A stretch of DNA of 12,032 bases, taken from assembly GCA_018398765.1 (NCBI GenBank), contig JAHBMJ010003271.1:1-12032 (forward strand), written 5' to 3'. The notes under the pieces were generated by a model. That model was not told where the DNA came from and ran no database searches. It worked only from the letters and a program-made list of their open reading frames with translations. The stretch is from Chromera velia. Lineage: Eukaryota; Sar; Chromeraceae. Every line of letters begins with the position of its first letter. Positions within the stretch are counted from its first letter, which is position 1. A program made the position numbers and the translations under genes. Shown here piece after piece: positions 7,896 to 12,032 of this stretch.

Positions 7896-8595
7896 GATCA
7901 AAGATTTAGGAAAGCTTGGTGTGTCGAGGGTCGACTACAACAGATGAACTGTTGCAGGCTCTTGGAAAATGATGAAAGCGACAAACGACGAACTCTTTTC
8001 TGGGATGCACCACTTCTGAATCTTCACTCTATAGATCGATGACGGAAAAGGAAGATGCCGTTTAATACAGTTTGACTGTTCGAGAGAGGACTCATTCAAT
8101 CCGCCACAATTCGAATTGTGTGCAGGAGCAATAATCGGATCTTGCAACCGGGTCCGGACCCCGGCATGCCCCGGCCCGACCGAAAAATCCCGGCCGGGCC
8201 GGTCCCTGCTGGTCAAGTGGCCATGCGCAGTGCGGCGTGCGCACGCGGCCCTTTCGGCCCACGCGCCGGATCGCGCCGGGGCCCCATGCATGCGCAATCC
8301 GTTGCTCGCAATCCGTTGTGTTTGTGACTCGTTGCTCTCGTTGAGGATCGTGGAGGATGATGGTTCACGAGAATGCATGATCGAGTCGACTTAACTCTTC
8401 TCCTGATTTGTCGTGCATCATGCCGAAAGCACGAAGTTTGTCAGCTTGTGTTTCTATAAAACAGCAATCTGTGTTGGTGCTCCGCTGTTGGACCTTGACT
8501 GGTGAACCGTCTACGCGTTTTGTTGCGTGCCGTCTGCTCCAGCACAGCAAACAGATCGAACGCATGTGTCGTCTTTCAGCACAAGCCGTCTTGTC
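7896..8595. promoter_or_regulatory. divergent intergenic region, likely bidirectional promoter
   Basis: These 700 bases separate the start codons of two head-to-head genes. The block at about 8141-8295 is strongly GC-rich, in contrast to its surroundings. Perfect palindromes are CACAATTCGAATTGTG (8105-8120), GGGTCCGGACCC (8150-8161) and CCCGGCCGGG inside the GC block. A TGCATGC word lies at 8287-8293, followed by a 14-bp tandem duplication of CGCAATCCGTTG (8293-8318). Transcription start sites cannot be read from sequence; the shared-promoter role is inferred from layout. Confidence 0.55.
8455..8460 (+). promoter_or_regulatory. TATA-like box upstream of the propeller gene
   Basis: TATAAA lies about 136 bases before the ATG at 8596. 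It is plausible as a core promoter element, but many protist promoters lack TATA boxes and the match may be chance. Confidence 0.25.
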
Positions 8596-10149
8596 ATGCC
8601 CTTGTCTAGTCTGTTGGAGTTATTCTTGTTCACTGTGCTGCTTCCATCAATGACAGCCTTCTTAAGTTGTTGTATGTCAACAGAAAGAGGAGAGCCGACA
8701 AAGGCATCTCGACAGCCAAAGCGAAATGACTCTCTAAGCTATCTGGGGGGGCCTTTTATGGGCCAAGACAAGTGGTTGGGAGGGACGCTCGGGGCTGACG
8801 GGAATATTTATGGAATTCCCGGTAGTGCTGAGTTTGTCCTGAAGATCGACACTTCCTCTGGATGTGCCACGACGATTGGCCCCCGTCTCCGAGGAAAGTT
8901 GAAATGGCTTCGCGGCATTTTGACAGAGGACGGCGCGATCATTGGAATTCCCTCCAACGCCAATTCGGTGTTGAGAATTGACCCGCAAACGGGAGATGTG
9001 AGCTCATTTGGGGGGGGCCTTGACGGTCGGTGGAAGTGGCATGGTGCTGTCCTGGCTGGAGACGGCAATATCTACTGCATTCCATGCAATGCAGAGCAAG
9101 TTTTGAAAATCCGACCAAAGACAAGAGAGGTCGAATTGATAGGTCCGTTTTTCAAGGGACGGCAGAAGTGGTACGGGGGACTGCTTGGTCGTGATGGGAA
9201 AGTGTATGGCATTCCAAATAATGCAGATTCTGTGATTCGAATTGATCCCCAAACGTCCCTTGTCGACATGATAGGAAAAGTCCCGCTGGGGGGGTGGAAG
9301 TGGCATGGGGGGGCAGAAGGGCCAGACGGTGCCCTGTACGGTGTGCCTTCCCATGCAGACCGTGTTCTTCGAATAGACCCCTTGGCAGGCTCAGTAGAGT
9401 TGCTAGGAGACCCCATCCCAGAGGGGAAGTATCGTCCGGGGGGCAGATATAAATACGGAGGGGCAGTGGTGGGGTCGGATGGATGTTTGTACTGTCTTCC
9501 GTCAGATGCTGATAGGGTCCTGAGGGTCGACACTCAGTCCAAGCAGGTGACAGAAGTTGGACCATCGTTCCTCCAGGCACACAACAAATGGCAGAATGGG
9601 TTCCTGGGCTCAGACGACAAAATCTACGCGATCCCTCTGAACGCCCCCGGAGTCCTTTGCATCGATTGCAAAAGGGGACCGGGAACCCGGCAAAAAGATG
9701 GGCCCCGGCAGTCGGATAGCGAGGCCCTAGATGGGGTCAGTCTTCTGGAGTTGCCTGAGATTCCTGCCGAGCTAACTCTTCTCGCTTCGACCCCCTCTAC
9801 AGGGGAGGGGGGGGACCCCCATGAGACTATGAAGGGCCAGGCCGTGGGGGGATTGGAACGGGGGGGGGAGGCGTTTGCAAAGAGCAGAGAGAAATGGGAG
9901 GGGGGGGTTGAGGGCCCTGACGGCTGTTTGTACTGTATGCCGATGCGAGCAAAGACCGTTCTGAAAATTTGTCCTTGCAGAAACCCACACGATGCAGTCG
10001 CATCTCCAGCCACCCTTTTGTTGACGGGCGAACAAGAAAAAGAATCACACAGAGAGACTAGGCAGGTAGGTAATGCGGAGAGGCACATAGAGATCTCAGA
10101 AGGGAATGCGATTGAAGGGACACAACAAACATGCTGCAAGTGCCAGTGA
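8596..10149 (+). CDS. secreted-type protein with eight 44-residue KW/DG/IP repeats, likely beta-propeller
   Basis: A single uninterrupted 517-residue frame. The start at 8596 is the first ATG in frame, has G at -3 and opens a hydrophobic leader (MPLSSLLELFLFTVLLPSMT), a probable signal peptide or anchor. The body repeats KW-hGG-x-G-x-DG-x-IY-GIP-x-NA-x-VL-x-IDP-x-T-x-V-x-x-IG. The anchor Trp/Tyr is at residues 60, 104, 148, 192, 236, 287, 332 and 434, so the first five units are exactly 44 residues apart. About 58 extra residues, rich in Gly/Glu/Pro, separate units 7 and 8. Unit 8 is degenerate (VLKICPC), and the tail is hydrophilic, ending QTCCKCQ. Eight short beta-rich repeats fit a seven- or eight-bladed propeller or NHL/SMP-30-like fold, used for binding or occasionally catalysis. 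No catalytic motif is recognised and the ligand is unknown. Similar repeats are, from memory, common in algal protists. Confidence 0.88.
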   Translation: MPLSSLLELFLFTVLLPSMTAFLSCCMSTERGEPTKASRQPKRNDSLSYLGGPFMGQDKWLGGTLGADGNIYGIPGSAEFVLKIDTSSGCATTIGPRLRGKLKWLRGILTEDGAIIGIPSNANSVLRIDPQTGDVSSFGGGLDGRWKWHGAVLAGDGNIYCIPCNAEQVLKIRPKTREVELIGPFFKGRQKWYGGLLGRDGKVYGIPNNADSVIRIDPQTSLVDMIGKVPLGGWKWHGGAEGPDGALYGVPSHADRVLRIDPLAGSVELLGDPIPEGKYRPGGRYKYGGAVVGSDGCLYCLPSDADRVLRVDTQSKQVTEVGPSFLQAHNKWQNGFLGSDDKIYAIPLNAPGVLCIDCKRGPGTRQKDGPRQSDSEALDGVSLLELPEIPAELTLLASTPSTGEGGDPHETMKGQAVGGLERGGEAFAKSREKWEGGVEGPDGCLYCMPMRAKTVLKICPCRNPHDAVASPATLLLTGEQEKESHRETRQVGNAERHIEISEGNAIEGTQQTCCKCQ

Positions 10150-10163
10150 CGGAATGTGTTGTA

Positions 10164-10169
10164 AATAAA
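10164..10169 (+). promoter_or_regulatory. AATAAA poly(A) signal of the propeller gene
   Basis: Canonical AATAAA lies 14 bases after the TGA of the propeller gene, in GTAAATAAATCC. It supports a transcript 3' end shortly downstream. Confidence 0.5.
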
Positions 10170-11053
10170 TCCAATCACACACACAGTCTCCATCGCACGG
10201 CATATTTTTCATGAACATTTTGCCTCACTGCGTGTATCGGTTTTGTGGACTGTATGCATTTCGGCTCCACATCGTGCAGCCTCCTTCTGCCAAGCTGACT
10301 GTTTTCTTCTCAGCCACAAACTCTTTCCAATTCTTTGCCAATTGATTTCGAACATCCGTGCGTGCACTTGTCTGCTTCTTTATATCCCTGCCTGCCTGCT
10401 TCTTCCTGTCTATTTGTCACCGATCGTCTCCCAGGGTCCTTGTCCCCCCAGAACTTTTCCTTTTCTGTCTCCTTCCCTGTCATTCTCTCTATGTTGGCTC
10501 TCTGCCCCTTTCTGCATCCCTCTGCTCGGTGCCCATTCTTTCCGTCCGCGGTTTTTTCTCGTTCCCTTTCATTTAGCGGGCTTTCTGTTTGTTCACAATT
10601 TGTTTTGCACCCTTTGTGTTAGTCTCTTCCCCTCTGTTCTTCCTTCCTCCTTTCTGCGCTTGTGTGCATCTACAGAATGTTTCGCATCAATTTTGTTTTT
10701 CTTTCGTCTCTCCATAGATCCATGTGCCCATGCGCGTATCATCTCCGTTTGTCTTTTCTCTCTGCCTCTTCCCTTTTGGCATTTTTCATGGCTCTGTTTT
10801 CATCTCCCTCTCCCCCTTCTCTCTGTTCTCGTCCGTTTTTGTTCTGAGATGTCCATTCTTCTTTCGTCTGTGTGAATTTCTTTCGGCACTTCTCTCCCTG
10901 CTTGTCTGAAATTTTGCCTTTCTGTTGCTTGGCTGGTTGCCTGACAGTGGTCTGTCGGTCTTTGTTCTTTCTTTCCTTCATTCCTTGCTTCCTTCCTTTG
11001 ATTATTCTTTCCTTCCGTCCGTTCTTCCTTCGGTTCTTTCATTGAAAATTCGT

Positions 11054-11085
<32 letters not shown>

Positions 11086-11110
11086 TTGTTTGACCTTGCT
11101 GAATCTATAG
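10170..11110. other. pyrimidine-rich gene-free region
   Basis: The plus strand is dominated by C and T for about 900 bases, so plus frames stay open for long stretches by composition alone, and their translations are Phe/Leu/Ser/Cys/Pro-rich. No family-like segment or signal is seen. It may be 3' flank of the propeller gene or decayed microsatellite. Confidence 0.6.
11053..11086. repeat. TTCT microsatellite
   Basis: An uninterrupted run of TTCT units at the end of the pyrimidine-rich region. Confidence 0.95.
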
Positions 11111-11238
11111 GACTCATTCCCACATCATTATCATTATTAGTCTATTTCTTGATTCATTTATATTTATTTACATTCTTTTTGTTTTTTTGATAGGATGGGA
11201 TTTATGTTACGAGTTCATTGTTTGGCGTCGACTTGCAC

Positions 11239-11266
11239 GGTACGTTGCACCGGGTATGTTGCACCG
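11239..11266. repeat. 14-bp tandem duplication
   Basis: GGTACGTTGCACCG (11239-11252) is followed directly by GGTATGTTGCACCG (11253-11266), with one mismatch. A further TTGCAC lies just upstream. Confidence 0.8.
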
Positions 11267-11469
11267 TTTTGTTTAGGACCATTAGGTAGTTAAAACTCAC
11301 TCCAAACCCAGTCCCCCTAAGGAGAGAAAGCATGAGACGACTGAGACCATGACAGATCACAGAGGCATGCCAGGTATGAAAGCTAACTGTAGAATCGTAG
11401 ATAGTTTAGGAAATTTAAAAAAGCCATGGAGTGCTGAATTATGTGTTAAATATTATTAAGAATACTGTT

Positions 11470-11495
11470 CATGAATGAATGAATGAATAAATGAA
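11470..11495. repeat. ATGA microsatellite
   Basis: About six ATGA units with one ATAA variant. It is complementary to the ATTC tract about 140 bases downstream. Confidence 0.9.
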
Positions 11496-11632
11496 GTTGG
11501 CTTTGCTAGAGTGGAGCCGTGCTCGCAGCAGCCCATGTTCATGCAAGAGATCGTCAATCACTCAACTCTAGAGATAAGGCTAAGCATACAAAATTTTTTT
11601 GCTGATTAAAAATATTTTGATCGTAATCTAGC

Positions 11633-11697
11633 TATTTATTCATTCATTCATTCATTCATTCATTCATTCATTCATTCCAATTCATTCGATCATTCAT
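11633..11697. repeat. ATTC microsatellite
   Basis: About eleven ATTC units to about 11678, then degenerate copies (TTCATTCGATCATTCATT). It is the reverse complement of the ATGA tract at 11470-11495. Confidence 0.93.
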
Positions 11698-11750
11698 TTC
11701 AATGTTCACTAATATGTACTAATGTTCACCATTCATTGACTGATTATTCC

Positions 11751-11770
11751 CGATGCATCCTAATGCATCG
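11751..11770. repeat. perfect 8-bp hairpin abutting a poly(T) tract
   Basis: CGATGCAT (11751-11758), loop CCTA, ATGCATCG (11763-11770). The next base starts the direct repeat that flanks the poly(T) run. Confidence 0.6.
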
Positions 11771-11803
11771 TGTAATGCTTTTTTTTTTTTTTTTGTAATG
11801 CTT
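11771..11803 (-). mobile_element. poly(T) tract flanked by 10-bp direct repeats (minus-strand retroposition scar?)
   Basis: TGTAATGCTT occurs at 11771-11780 and 11794-11803, with a 16-T run (11779-11794) joining them. Read on the minus strand this is AAGCATTACA, poly(A), then the same repeat. The layout matches the poly(A) tract at 811-856, in the opposite orientation. Only homopolymer lies between the repeats. Confidence 0.4.
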
Positions 11804-12032
11804 CGCCGAAATTCTGCTTTCCAATTTATCCCTGTGGTAGCATATAGTGGGAAATCCTGAATTTTGTTGATTTTTGTGTCAGGACATGTGGAGGCGGTAA
11901 TGCGTGCGAAAAACTAAAATGCATGCGCCGATATGCGTGTTGCAGATCGAAGGAAGCAACGTACCTTTCCCATTGTAGCTCTTAATTGTATCAAAATTAT
12001 ATCAGAAAGCAGACCTACAGAAACTTGTTGTG

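Larger units (their letters stand above)
11111..12032. other. AT-rich gene-free region
   Basis: No open frame on either strand has coding character. The region holds the small repeats listed separately and a TGCATGC word at 11920. No tRNA-like cloverleaf or other RNA gene was recognised. Confidence 0.6.

Noticed and set aside
7935-8378. Minus-strand 147-codon frame in the divergent intergenic region
   Set aside because: It runs through GC-rich palindromic DNA upstream of the CCCH start, and its translation has no family-like pattern; it is probably chance.
10243-10875. Plus-strand 210-codon open frame after the propeller gene
   Set aside because: More than one plus frame is open here because the DNA is pyrimidine-rich. 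The translation is low-complexity Cys/Leu/Phe/Ser/Pro without recognisable features.
1-12032. Bacterial-type systems: operons, CRISPR arrays, phage or toxin-antitoxin modules
   Set aside because: No direct-repeat and spacer pattern of CRISPR type, no Shine-Dalgarno-led gene clusters and no prokaryotic protein families; the introns and poly(A) signals mark the DNA as eukaryotic.

Overview
The window looks like nuclear DNA of a microbial eukaryote. Genes are spaced apart, one gene has four clean GT-AG introns, poly(A)-signal hexamers follow the stop codons, and there are many microsatellites (GA, CTTC, CA, CTTT, CATT) plus minisatellites. There are no Shine-Dalgarno sites, operons, tRNA/rRNA genes or CRISPR arrays. 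The style of the CCCH protein, the 44-residue KW..G...G.DG.IY.IP repeat protein and repeated TGCATGC motifs lead me to guess an alveolate, perhaps a chromerid-like alga; other algal protists are possible. This assignment is inference.

Layout. Bases 1-1289 hold a GA/GAAA microsatellite and gene-poor DNA with one direct-repeat-flanked poly(A) tract. Bases 1290-2386 are a minisatellite of 145-bp units. A CTTC microsatellite follows, then an orphan stretch that reads like the C-terminal exon of an unknown protein (2524-2775), then a second CTTC tract. Bases 3115-3403 are an unusual AT-rich array with a 43-bp period, built on AATATCG words and ending in an 18-bp-stem inverted repeat. Bases 3404-5245 are mostly AT-rich with no confident gene; they contain one inverted repeat and one possible signal-peptide micro-exon.

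The core is a divergent gene pair. On the minus strand (7895 to 5261) I reconstructed a five-exon gene for a 517-residue protein with three CCCH zinc fingers and a long Pro/Gln/Ser-rich tail, most likely an RNA-binding post-transcriptional regulator. Every finger is split by an intron. On the plus strand (8596-10149) lies an intronless gene for a 517-residue, probably secreted or organelle-targeted protein with eight copies of a ~44-residue repeat, probably a beta-propeller. The 700 bp between them contains a GC-rich block full of palindromes, a TGCATGC site and a TATA-like box, so it may act as a shared promoter. No functional link between the two proteins is visible beyond head-to-head placement.

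Downstream (10170-12032) is pyrimidine-rich and then AT-rich DNA without genes. It carries CTTT and CATT microsatellites, a 14-bp tandem duplication and a second direct-repeat-flanked homopolymer (poly(T)). I see no obvious new multi-gene system. The most distinctive items are the finger-splitting introns (one stop-free and a multiple of three), the two poly(A)-only insertion-like scars, the 43-bp ATATCG array and the propeller gene.
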